From Pseudomonadota bacterium (lineage in GTDB: Bacteria; Pseudomonadota; Gammaproteobacteria; Xanthomonadales; Xanthomonadaceae): a DNA stretch of 64,000 nucleotides. The stretch spans positions 1-64,000 of the forward strand of contig JAEZYE010000058.1 in NCBI GenBank assembly GCA_023419315.1, read 5' to 3'. The notes under the pieces were generated by a model. It searched no databases and was not told the origin of the DNA. It was given only the letters and a program-made list of their open reading frames with translations. A program made the position numbers and the translations under genes. Of this stretch, positions 1 through 8,035 are shown piece by piece; the stretch's first letter is position 1, and each line of letters begins with the position of its first letter.

Positions 1-479
1 AACGGAATGTCGTCGTCGGCGAAGTCATCCATCGCGGGAGGTTGCTGCTGGGTCGGTGCGGATTGGCGACGTGGCTGCTGTTGCGAATAGTCCTGGCGCG
101 GCTGGCGCTGCGGACGCTCGCCGCCGCCACCGCCGCCACCTTCGCTCCGGCCCCCGAGCATCTGCATTTCGTCGGCAACAATGTCGGTCGTGTACTTCTC
201 GACGCCGTCCTGTCCGGTGAACTTGTCGTAGCGGATGGAACCTTCGACATACACCTGGCTTCCCTTGCGCAGGTACTCGCCGGCGATTTCGCCGAGCTTG
301 CCGAAGAACACCACGCGATGCCATTCGGTGCGTTCCTGCTGGTTGCCGTCGCGATCCTTGCGCACGCTGGTGGTGGCGAGGCTGATGCGGGTCACGGCCA
401 TGCCGCTCTGGGTGTACTTGGTGTCCGGATCGTTGCCGAGGTTGCCGACCAGGATGACTTTATTGATTCCGCGGGCCAT
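1..479 (-). CDS. ssb: Single-stranded DNA-binding protein SSB (3' end cut by window edge)
   Basis: SSB binds single-stranded DNA during replication, repair and recombination. The visible protein starts MARGINKVILVGNLGNDPD, the standard start of proteobacterial SSB, and keeps the OB-fold through about residue 110. A Gly-rich then Gln/Pro/Arg-rich disordered linker follows. The last readable residues are DDDIPF, the acidic tip through which SSB recruits partner proteins; the final Phe codon lacks its third base, so only the stop and possibly nothing else lies outside the window. The gene is divergent from ispB. A TATACT hexamer on the minus strand at 532-537 could be its -10, but I see no convincing -35. 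Identity is certain from the N-terminus and tail. Confidence 0.97.
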   Translation of the reverse strand, partial: MARGINKVILVGNLGNDPDTKYTQSGMAVTRISLATTSVRKDRDGNQQERTEWHRVVFFGKLGEIAGEYLRKGSQVYVEGSIRYDKFTGQDGVEKYTTDIVADEMQMLGGRSEGGGGGGGERPQRQPRQDYSQQQPRRQSAPTQQQPPAMDDFADDDIP

Positions 480-583
480 ATCGCTGTTTTTTCCGTGTGG
501 GATGCCCGACGTTGCGGGCTTGGACCGGGGGAGTATAACCGCCGCGGACCGGCCGAAGCGGGCCGATTGCGCCCTGCCGGGCG

Positions 584-612
584 TAGGACTTCTTCCTGTC
601 GCGCCTTATAAT
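584..612 (+). promoter_or_regulatory. Possible sigma-70 promoter for ispB
   Basis: A perfect TATAAT lies at 607-612. A weak TAGGAC at 584-589 sits 17 bases upstream of it. The start codon of ispB is 28 bases downstream. The -35 match is poor, so only the -10 is well supported. Confidence 0.45.
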
Positions 613-639
613 TCAGGCACTTCCTTGAACGCGCTCCGC

Positions 640-1638
640 ATGTCCGTCGTCGAATCCCCGCGTCCCGCCCTGGCCCTGTCGCAGATCCAGTCCCTCGCCG
701 CCACGGACATGGCCGCCATCGACGCCCTGATTCGCCATCGACTGGCGTCGGACGTGGTGCTGATCAACCAGATCGCCGATCACATCATCTCCGCTGGCGG
801 CAAGCGCCTCCGACCGATGCTGGTGGCGCTGGCCGGCCGGGCGACCGGCGCGGCGACGCCCGCGCACCATCAGTTGGCCGCCATCATCGAGTTCATCCAT
901 ACCTCCACGCTGCTGCACGACGACGTGGTCGATGAATCCGATCTGCGCCGGGGCCGCAGCACGGCCAATGCGCTGTGGGGCAACGCACCCAGCGTGCTGG
1001 TTGGCGATTTTCTGTATTCGCGCAGCTTCCAGCTGATGGTCGAACTGGATCGCATGGATGTGATGCGCGTCCTGGCCGACACCACCAATCGCATCGCCGA
1101 GGGCGAAGTGCTGCAACTGCTGCACGTCCACAATCCGGATACCGACGAAGCCGCCTATCTGCGCGTGATCGAACGCAAGACCGCCGTACTGTTCGCGGCG
1201 GGCACGCAACTGGGCGCGCTGGCTTCGCAGGTGGACGCCACCACGCAGCAGCGGCTCCACGACTACGGCATGAACCTGGGCTATGCCTTCCAGATCGCCG
1301 ACGACGTGCTCGACTACACCGCCGACGCAGCGGATCTGGGCAAGAACCTCGGCGACGATCTGGCCGAAGGCAAGGCGACGCTGCCGTTGATCCACGCCAT
1401 TCGCCATTCGAGCCACGACGTCGCCGAGCGACTGCGCGTCATCGTGCAGGAAGGCGACGGCAGCGCGATGCCGGAAGTCCTGGCGGCGATCCGTTCGACC
1501 GGCGGCCTCGAATACAGCCAACAGCGTGCACGCGAATATGCCGAAGCGGCCGAACGCGCGCTTGATGCGCTGCCCGAGAACGATGCCGTTGCCGCCCTGC
1601 GCGGCCTCGCTCGTTATGCGATCGAGCGCAAGCACTGA
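640..1638 (+). CDS. ispB: All-trans polyprenyl diphosphate synthase (octaprenyl diphosphate synthase type)
   Basis: The enzyme builds the long prenyl side chain of ubiquinone by successive condensation of isopentenyl diphosphate. The 332-residue protein has the two aspartate-rich Mg-diphosphate motifs of trans-prenyltransferases: DDVVD at residues 94-98 and DDVLD at 221-225. It also has the GGKRLRP substrate motif at 53-59. The reading frame is open further upstream, but the ATG at 640 was chosen because homologues start near here and the TATAAT box would lie inside a longer version. Chain length cannot be read with certainty from sequence; octaprenyl is inferred from the family and lineage. 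Confidence 0.93.
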   Translation: MSVVESPRPALALSQIQSLAATDMAAIDALIRHRLASDVVLINQIADHIISAGGKRLRPMLVALAGRATGAATPAHHQLAAIIEFIHTSTLLHDDVVDESDLRRGRSTANALWGNAPSVLVGDFLYSRSFQLMVELDRMDVMRVLADTTNRIAEGEVLQLLHVHNPDTDEAAYLRVIERKTAVLFAAGTQLGALASQVDATTQQRLHDYGMNLGYAFQIADDVLDYTADAADLGKNLGDDLAEGKATLPLIHAIRHSSHDVAERLRVIVQEGDGSAMPEVLAAIRSTGGLEYSQQRAREYAEAAERALDALPENDAVAALRGLARYAIERKH

Positions 1639-1652
1639 CGGCTGTCTCATTT

Positions 1653-1719
1653 TTGCCCGCATGACTCAGCAATAGCACTGAGCAATGCGTCATCGCATTG
1701 CTCAGTCACAAACGGGCAA
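1653..1719. repeat. Nested inverted repeat between ispB and the TPR-glycosyltransferase gene
   Basis: The core is a perfect hairpin: ACTGAGCAATGCG (1677-1689), loop TCAT, then CGCATTGCTCAGT (1694-1706). It is framed by outer arms TTGCCCG (1653-1659) and CGGGCAA (1713-1719), and a further copy of the CTCAGCAAT word lies at 1665-1673. No T-run follows, so a simple intrinsic terminator is unlikely. It could be a structured 3' UTR element of ispB or a protein-binding palindrome. Confidence 0.7.
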
Positions 1720-1898
1720 CCTCCTTCCATCAACGCGTTGCGCATGAAACATGCGGACGATTCCGGATGTCCGGGTCGCTTGATGGAACACAATGTGAGT
1801 TGAGCTTCTCAAACGAACACAAACTCACACTTCTCGCAGCGAACTCGCAATCAACGCGTCGTGCTTACAATCGCGCCCCCTCTTCAGGTGCGGACGCC

Positions 1899-3932
1899 AT
1901 GTCCCGGTTCACACGACCCCCTGCGCGTTCCGGCAACAAGGCCGTTACCGCCCTCTTCCAGTCCGCGATCCGCGCCCAGACCGCCGGCCAGTTCATCAAG
2001 GCGCAGGCACTGGCAAAACAGATTCTCGTCGCCGATCCGCGCCATTCCGATGCGCTCAACCTGATTGGCGTGTCCTTGTATGTGCAGGGCAACGCTGCAG
2101 ACGCCGAAGCCTGGTTGCTCAAGGCCATCGCAGCCAAACGTGATCCGTCCTATCTGTTGAACCTGGCGCTGGTCTGCAATGCACTGGGCCGTGCCGCGGA
2201 TGCCATGGCAGCCTATCGGGATTCACTGGCGCTGGATGGAAGCAACGCGCAGGCGTGGTCCAATCTCGGCAATCTGTTGAGTCGAAGCCACGCCCCGGCG
2301 ATGCGCGAGGAAGCCATCGCTTGCTATCGCCAGGCATTGCGCTTCCAGCCTGCGTATCCCAATGCGTGGACCAACCTCGGCCATACGCTGGAACGGCAGG
2401 GCGATGACGACGAGGCCGAAACGCATTACCGGCGTGCGCTGGAGGCCGCGCCCGGTTTCATTCCCGCATTGGCCAACCTGGCGTCGATACGCGAACGCCG
2501 GAAAGACTACGTCGAGGCGCTGCATCTGCACGAACGCGCACTGGCGTTGCAACCTGACAATCCGAAGACGTTGGGCTCCCTCGTCGAACTGCGGCAGCTC
2601 ATGGCGGACTGGGATCCTGGACGCCGGCCCGTTCCGGCGGATCTCGCCACAGCGCTGTCCGCGGAAAAGGCGGAAACCATCGCGCCGCTGCAACTGATCG
2701 CACTGCCCGCCATCGGTGCGTCCCTGCAGCGCGATGTCGCCCGCCGGTTCGCCCACCAGACGTGGCACTACGAACTCGCGCATGCGCCGCTCGTCGCGTG
2801 CGCGTCTTCCAGCGATGGACGCCGCCTGCGCATCGGCTATCTGTCCGCGGATTTCCGCAATCATCCGGTCACCCATCTGTTGACCGACGTCATCGCCGAA
2901 CACGATCGCGATCGTTTCGAAATCTTCCTCTACGCATACGGGCCGGAAGGCGAAGGCATCCATCGCGAGCGCATTCGCCAAGCCGCAGATCATTTCACCG
3001 TGGTCAGCGACATCGACGATCTCGACGCGGCCCGTCGTATCGCCGCCGACGGCATCGACGTGCTGGTCGAATTGACCGGCTACACCACGCATGCGCGCCT
3101 GGGCATCACGGCGCTGCGCCCGGCGCCGGTCATCGCTTCATGGCTGGGCTTCATCGGCAGCCTGGGTGAGCCGCGACTGGCGGACTACGTGATTGGCGAC
3201 GCCATCGCCACGCCGCTGGAACATGCGGCGCATTTCTCCGAAGCGCTGGCCTGGATGCCCGGATGCTTCCAGCCGAACCAGCGCCTGGAACCACTGGCGG
3301 TCGCGCCTTCCCGCACTGAAGAAGGCCTGCCCGAAGACCGTGTCGTCTTCTGCAGTTTCAACCAGACGTTCAAGCTCGGCCCGGATCTCTGGGACGATTG
3401 GTGCCGCATCCTCGCCGCGGTGCCGGGCAGCGTGCTGTGGCTGGCGCCGGCAAAATCGGAGATCACCGAACGCAATCTGCGCGCGGAAGCCGAGCGACGC
3501 GGGGTGGATCCAAAACGCATCGTCTTCGCATCGTTCAAGCCGCTGGCCGAGCACCAGGCGCGCATCTGCCTGGCGGATGTCTCGCTCGACACGTTCCCCT
3601 ACAACTCCGGCACCACCGCGAGCGATGTGCTGCGCGCAGGCGTCCCGCTGGTCACGCTGATGGGTGATCGTTTTGCCGGTCGCATGGCTGCCAGCCTGTT
3701 GCATGCCATCGGCATGCAGGAACTGGTCGCCCGCGATCGCGACGGCTACGTGGCGCTCGCGACCGGACTGGGCAATGACATCGGCCGCCGCAAGGACATA
3801 CGCGCGCGACTCACCGGCAACGTTGCCGGTTCATCGCTGTTCGACCCCGCGGCCTTCGCCCGGCAGCTCGAAGCCCTGCTCACGCGCATGCATGCGCAGG
3901 CGCGTGCCGGCACACGCGAGCCGCTGCTCTGA
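1899..3932 (+). CDS. TPR-containing GT41 glycosyltransferase (bacterial O-GlcNAc-transferase-like)
   Basis: The 677-residue protein has TPR-type helical repeats from about residue 20 to 225 and a GT41 catalytic domain from about 309 to 665. GT41 landmarks are clear: DFRNHPVTH at 319-327 (His of the active-site loop), NQTFK at 488-492 (UDP-binding Lys region) and DTFPYNSGTTASDVL at 564-578. Eukaryotic OGT uses UDP-GlcNAc to modify Ser/Thr; bacterial members are known in Xanthomonas, but their donor and targets are not settled. The ATG at 1899 follows AGGTG at 1886-1890 and gives a basic N-terminus; the frame is open upstream to 1698. A TACAAT hexamer at 1866-1871 may be the -10. No signal peptide is seen, so it should be cytoplasmic. 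Confidence 0.88.
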   Translation: MSRFTRPPARSGNKAVTALFQSAIRAQTAGQFIKAQALAKQILVADPRHSDALNLIGVSLYVQGNAADAEAWLLKAIAAKRDPSYLLNLALVCNALGRAADAMAAYRDSLALDGSNAQAWSNLGNLLSRSHAPAMREEAIACYRQALRFQPAYPNAWTNLGHTLERQGDDDEAETHYRRALEAAPGFIPALANLASIRERRKDYVEALHLHERALALQPDNPKTLGSLVELRQLMADWDPGRRPVPADLATALSAEKAETIAPLQLIALPAIGASLQRDVARRFAHQTWHYELAHAPLVACASSSDGRRLRIGYLSADFRNHPVTHLLTDVIAEHDRDRFEIFLYAYGPEGEGIHRERIRQAADHFTVVSDIDDLDAARRIAADGIDVLVELTGYTTHARLGITALRPAPVIASWLGFIGSLGEPRLADYVIGDAIATPLEHAAHFSEALAWMPGCFQPNQRLEPLAVAPSRTEEGLPEDRVVFCSFNQTFKLGPDLWDDWCRILAAVPGSVLWLAPAKSEITERNLRAEAERRGVDPKRIVFASFKPLAEHQARICLADVSLDTFPYNSGTTASDVLRAGVPLVTLMGDRFAGRMAASLLHAIGMQELVARDRDGYVALATGLGNDIGRRKDIRARLTGNVAGSSLFDPAAFARQLEALLTRMHAQARAGTREPLL

Positions 3933-3942
3933 GTCTTCGCAC

Positions 3943-4737
3943 TCAGGGCGCGGCGAAACGCTCTTCGAGGAAGTCGTCCATCATCCGGTAGGCGCGTTTG
4001 GCGGCACGCGCGTTGTACACGCAGCCCGGCGGGCGGTTGGCGTTCTCCAGCGTGAAGCAATGCACCGCGCCGCTGAAATTGACGAACTGCCAATCGGCGC
4101 CGGCGTCGTTCATTTCCTTCTCGAACGCCGCGATGTGCGGCGCCGTGCCGCGATCATCGGCGCCGTTGAGCACGAGGATGGGCGCCTTCACCGCACCGGA
4201 TTTCGCGGGCGCGGTCGTGTCCAGGCCGCCGTGGAAAGTGATCACGCCGTCGATGTCCGCACCGCTGCGCGCCAGTTCCAGCACCGATGAACCACCGAAG
4301 CAGTAGCCGAAGGCCGCCAGGCGCGAGGCATCCAGCGGCGCCTTGCCGGCCTGCGCGCGCAATGTCTCCAGCGCTGCGGTCATGCGGGTACGCATGGCGT
4401 CGCGATCGGCGTAGAGCGTCTTGACCTGGGCCTGCGCTTCTTCGGCATTCTTCGGCCGCACGCCCTTGCCGTACATGTCGACCACCAGGACGACGTAATC
4501 GTCCGCGGCGATCCGCTTCGCCTGGGCGACAGCATCTTCGGTGACGCCCATCCAGTCGGGCACCATCAACAGACCGGGGCGCTTTTCCCCACGGGCAGCG
4601 TCATGCACGAGGAATCCGGAGAACGTTTTCGCGCCAACCTTCCATTCCACCGGCGTGGCTTCGGGCGTCGCCAGGGCCGGCAGCATCCACACGGCGGCCA
4701 GCGCGGCCGCGAACACGGACATCAGGCGCATGAGCAT
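3943..4737 (-). CDS. Dienelactone hydrolase family protein, exported
   Basis: This is a 264-residue alpha/beta hydrolase with an N-terminal signal peptide (cleavage near ALA-TPEA, residue 23). The nucleophile motif is GYCFGG with Cys146, typical of dienelactone hydrolases that use Cys instead of Ser. Asp near 194-195 (GADD) and His226 (AVHCF) complete a plausible triad. The export signal separates it from cytoplasmic enzymes of chloroaromatic breakdown, so its substrate is unknown. It is convergent with the upstream glycosyltransferase, with ten bases between the stops. A start two codons downstream (MRLMS) is equally possible. Confidence 0.85.
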   Translation of the reverse strand: MLMRLMSVFAAALAAVWMLPALATPEATPVEWKVGAKTFSGFLVHDAARGEKRPGLLMVPDWMGVTEDAVAQAKRIAADDYVVLVVDMYGKGVRPKNAEEAQAQVKTLYADRDAMRTRMTAALETLRAQAGKAPLDASRLAAFGYCFGGSSVLELARSGADIDGVITFHGGLDTTAPAKSGAVKAPILVLNGADDRGTAPHIAAFEKEMNDAGADWQFVNFSGAVHCFTLENANRPPGCVYNARAAKRAYRMMDDFLEERFAAP

Positions 4738-4813
4738 TGCTCCGTCGGGAAAGCGCGGAGTCTACCCCGTGCGCGGTTCGCGGGGCGTCGCCTCGACGAC
4801 GTCCGCCACGTCC

Positions 4814-6214
4814 TCAGGCGATGCCGATGCCTGGAATGGCGGAGATCAGATCCGGGTCGAAACCCGCCAGTTCCGCGAAATGGCGGCCGCGCGCCACGTA
4901 GTCGCGGTATTGGCCGAAGCTCGGCGCGCCCGGCGACAACAGGATCACGCCGGCGGGCAGGCGCTCGCGCGCCTGTTCCACCGCATCGGCCAGATCCGTG
5001 GCGGCGACCAGCTCGAACGCGCCCGCATCGGCCAGCGGCTGCAGCAGCGCATGGATGCGCGGGCCGTTCGCGCCCATCGTGACGATGACGCGTGGCGCGT
5101 GCGTCGTCACATGCGTGGCGAAATCGCTCCAGTCCAGGCCGCGATCATGTCCGCCGATCAGCAACGCCACCGGGTGCTCGGCAAACACGTCCAGCGCGGC
5201 GAGACTGGCGTGCGGCGTCGTGCTGATGGAGTCGTTGACGTAGGTGCGACCCTCGCGTTCGCCGAGCGTCTGCAAGCGGTTCGGCAGTGGGCGGAAATCG
5301 CGCGCGGCGTGGGCAATGGCGGCCGCATCGATGCCCACCGCTTCCAGCGCGGTCAACACGGCGCACAGGTTGCTGCGGTTGTGCCGGCCAGGAACCGGAA
5401 CGCTGCGTGTATCCATCACCCGCGCATCACCGCGATACAGATCATCCCCGCGCAGGTGCCACCCCTGCGGATGGTTGAACCAGCGAACATCGCTGGCCGG
5501 CAGTTCCAGCGCGGACAGCACCGGGTCCATCGCGTTGAGCACCGCGATGCGCGGACGTGCGCGCGTCACCAGCGCCAGCTTGTCCTCGATGTAGCGCTGC
5601 TCGCTGCCGTGCCAGTCCAGGTGCTCGGGAAACAGATTGAGCACCACCGCGACCCCGGGCCGCGCGCCGCTGTCGGCGACGTCACCGGTCTGGTAGCTGG
5701 ACAGTTCGATGGCCCAGAATTCCGGCGCCGGCTGCGGCGCCAGTAATTCGAGCAGCGGCATGCCGATGTTGCCGGCCAGCGCGGTGCGATGCCCGGCCGC
5801 GCGCAGCAGGTGTGCCAGCAGTGAAGTCGTGGTGCTCTTGCCCTTCGTGCCGGTGACGCAGATGGCATTCGCCACCACGCCGTCTTCGTCCGCGTGTTCA
5901 CCGAACCAGAGCGCGGTGCCGCCGATGAAGCGGGTTCCGCGCGCAGCAGCGGCAAGCGCTTCGGGTCTGTTCGGGCTGATGCCGGGCGACTTGACGACGA
6001 ACTCGAACGCCGCCAGTCCGTCCGCGTCCACCTGCGTGCGCGCGTGCAGCGCGGCGTCACCGATGGCATCGACCTGCACGGCTTCCTCAGCCGTACAGAA
6101 CACCGTCAACGGCAGCGTCGGCAGGCCTGCTCGCAGCGCGGCATACGCTGCGCGCCCTTCGCGCCCCCAGCCCCACAACGCGACGTGGCGGCCCTCAAGC
6201 TGCGAAATTCGCAC
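4814..6214 (-). CDS. murD2: UDP-N-acetylmuramoyl-L-alanine--L-glutamate ligase (MurD2 type)
   Basis: A Mur ligase that adds the second stem amino acid to UDP-MurNAc-L-Ala in the cytoplasm. The 466-residue protein has the Mur ATP-binding loop GTKGKSTT at residues 122-129 and the family HDRGLDW and NDS elements in the central domain. Ordinary MurD uses D-Glu. The gene directly follows murL, and in Xanthomonas this pairing marks MurD2, which uses L-Glu, so L-Glu specificity is inferred from context. The GTG start at 6214 overlaps the end of murL by 20 bases; the upstream in-frame ATGs lie deep inside murL. A plain MurD with D-Glu specificity is the alternative. Confidence 0.86.
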   Translation of the reverse strand: MRISQLEGRHVALWGWGREGRAAYAALRAGLPTLPLTVFCTAEEAVQVDAIGDAALHARTQVDADGLAAFEFVVKSPGISPNRPEALAAAARGTRFIGGTALWFGEHADEDGVVANAICVTGTKGKSTTTSLLAHLLRAAGHRTALAGNIGMPLLELLAPQPAPEFWAIELSSYQTGDVADSGARPGVAVVLNLFPEHLDWHGSEQRYIEDKLALVTRARPRIAVLNAMDPVLSALELPASDVRWFNHPQGWHLRGDDLYRGDARVMDTRSVPVPGRHNRSNLCAVLTALEAVGIDAAAIAHAARDFRPLPNRLQTLGEREGRTYVNDSISTTPHASLAALDVFAEHPVALLIGGHDRGLDWSDFATHVTTHAPRVIVTMGANGPRIHALLQPLADAGAFELVAATDLADAVEQARERLPAGVILLSPGAPSFGQYRDYVARGRHFAELAGFDPDLISAIPGIGIA

Positions 6215-7550
6215 GCAATCGCTCCCACAGCGCGGCAGGAATGCGGTGCTCGCCGTCGATATCCAGCAGCGGTGCAATCTTCAGTGCTTCGGCGTCCAGT
6301 TGCAGACGGATTTCACGGTTGAAGCGCGTCACCAGGGCGTCCTCGCGCCATTCGGGGCGATCGCCCAACGCCGCCATCGCCGCACGCGATTCACGGCCTT
6401 CACCGACGCATTCGAACGGCTTGTGGTCCTGGAATTCCAGCAAGGCGTCATAGCCGGCGATCTGGCCCGGATCATCCAGCAGATTGCGGCCGAAGATGCG
6501 CACCAGCCTCGGCTTGGGCATGAACGGCGCCAGCGCGAGGAACACGAAGTGGCACTTCGGGCACACGCCGCACCAGCGATTGACCGGACGTTCGCCGAGG
6601 ATGTGGAAGTTGCGATTGCAGCTGGAGAAGTGCGCGTCGTAGTGATCGGTGCGCGCGAACTGGCGCGCCACCGCAAGTTCCGACAGCGGCCGCAGCAACG
6701 AGTAGTAGTGCAGGTTCGATGCGATGTGCGCATGCACGTAATCGCCCAGCGCCTGCTCGAATGCCCAGCCCTTCGACCACTGGTGGTTCACTTCGCCCGT
6801 GCCGGGAATGAAGCTGCCGTAGCTGGCCGAGCGTTCGTTGGAGAACACCACCTGGTCCACGCCCAGCAGGATTGCCGACAGCAGCATGATGGCGGAGTTG
6901 ATCGCGGTGACCGGGATGTGGCCGTTCCAGGCGCCCTGCCGGTTGTACTCGAACAGTTCGGGCGCGAGCGCGCGGCCGATGTTCAGCGTGGGCAGCCCGG
7001 TGCGCGCGGCGCAGGCGGCGATCAGTTGCGATCCGCCAATCCAGGTCACGGTCTGTTCGATGTCCGCCGAACGCAGGGCTTCGATGCTGACCAGCGAGTC
7101 CTTGCCACCCCCGATCGCCACCAGCGCGTGTTCGCGCAGCGGCAGCGCGGGCGCCGCGGGCGCCGCCGGAGCGCCAATCGGAAAACGCACGCGGCCATGC
7201 AGATCCAGGCCGTTGCGGTAGGCGAATTCGCCGAGCCCGTTGACGTAGATCATTTCCATCAGCGCCGCGGTGTCAGCGTCGATGGCGTAGGAATCGATGC
7301 GGATGTCGGGCGGAATCGCGGCCTTGTAATAGCTCACGCCGGTGATGAGATGCAGCAGGCGCAGCGCGTGCTCGGCGGCCTGCGCACGCGCCGCATCCAG
7401 CACGAACGGCGCGCCCGGAATGGTGACGGTTTCGGTCAGTTCCGGGCCGTCGTCGAAGGCATACACCAGCTGCGCGACGCCAGTTTCCGCATCGAGCGAA
7501 CAGCGGACGAAGCGGAAGGTACGGATGCTGGATTTGTCGAAATTGCTCAT
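6195..7550 (-). CDS. murL: UDP-MurNAc-L-Ala-L-Glu epimerase MurL
   Basis: MurL converts the terminal L-Glu of UDP-MurNAc-L-Ala-L-Glu to D-Glu with ATP, replacing glutamate racemase in peptidoglycan synthesis; this was established in Xanthomonas oryzae. The 451-residue protein has a PP-loop-like nucleotide motif GGGKDS at 147-152 and a Cys cluster, C311 and WCGVCPKC with C327, C330 and C333, typical of the family. The start shares ATGA with the stop of the upstream membrane-protein gene, and its end overlaps murD2. Identification rests on my recognition of the family and on the murD2 pairing. Confidence 0.85.
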   Translation of the reverse strand: MSNFDKSSIRTFRFVRCSLDAETGVAQLVYAFDDGPELTETVTIPGAPFVLDAARAQAAEHALRLLHLITGVSYYKAAIPPDIRIDSYAIDADTAALMEMIYVNGLGEFAYRNGLDLHGRVRFPIGAPAAPAAPALPLREHALVAIGGGKDSLVSIEALRSADIEQTVTWIGGSQLIAACAARTGLPTLNIGRALAPELFEYNRQGAWNGHIPVTAINSAIMLLSAILLGVDQVVFSNERSASYGSFIPGTGEVNHQWSKGWAFEQALGDYVHAHIASNLHYYSLLRPLSELAVARQFARTDHYDAHFSSCNRNFHILGERPVNRWCGVCPKCHFVFLALAPFMPKPRLVRIFGRNLLDDPGQIAGYDALLEFQDHKPFECVGEGRESRAAMAALGDRPEWREDALVTRFNREIRLQLDAEALKIAPLLDIDGEHRIPAALWERLRANFAA

Positions 7551-8035
7551 GCGGAACCCGTGGTGACGTCCGCCGTGCGCCGCAGGTAGCGACGGCAGAC
7601 AAAGTATTCGATGACGAATGCCGGCACTGCGCCGAACACGATTGCGATGCCGGTGAACAGCAGCACGGTCGGCAACACCCAGACCAGGCCGCTGTCGAGC
7701 GCGCCGCCGGTGGATTCGATCAGGACCATGCCGCCGAACCAGAGCACCAGCACTGCGGGGAAGCAGGTGAATGCCAGCAGCAGCGCGCGCAACGTCAGCC
7801 CGCCGGCGGACCAGCGGCGCTGCCTGGCGCGTGCACGCGCATGCCAGGCCGTGACCGCCAGCGTGCCAAGCAGGGTGGCGATGAACGCGGCCGGCGTCAC
7901 CTTCAGCGACTCGTAGCCGGTGCGCCCCCACTGCGAGGTATCGCTGCCGCCCGCAATGGCGATGAAGGCGACCAGCGCCAGCGCGAACGCCAGCACTGAA
8001 CTGAGCAGCACGAACTCGGCGCGCGCAGGAATCAT
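7547..8035 (-). CDS. Unknown four-helix membrane protein in the lysCA-murL-murD2 operon
   Basis: I do not recognise a named family. The 162-residue protein has four predicted membrane segments, at about residues 7-27, 47-65, 83-107 and 116-140, with basic loops (WHARARARQRR near 64-74) that suggest a cytoplasmic loop. It shares ATGA with the lysC-lysA fusion upstream and ATGA with murL downstream, so it is almost certainly co-translated with both. That placement hints at an envelope or precursor-handling role but does not show one. Confidence 0.75.
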   Translation of the reverse strand: MIPARAEFVLLSSVLAFALALVAFIAIAGGSDTSQWGRTGYESLKVTPAAFIATLLGTLAVTAWHARARARQRRWSAGGLTLRALLLAFTCFPAVLVLWFGGMVLIESTGGALDSGLVWVLPTVLLFTGIAIVFGAVPAFVIEYFVCRRYLRRTADVTTGSA

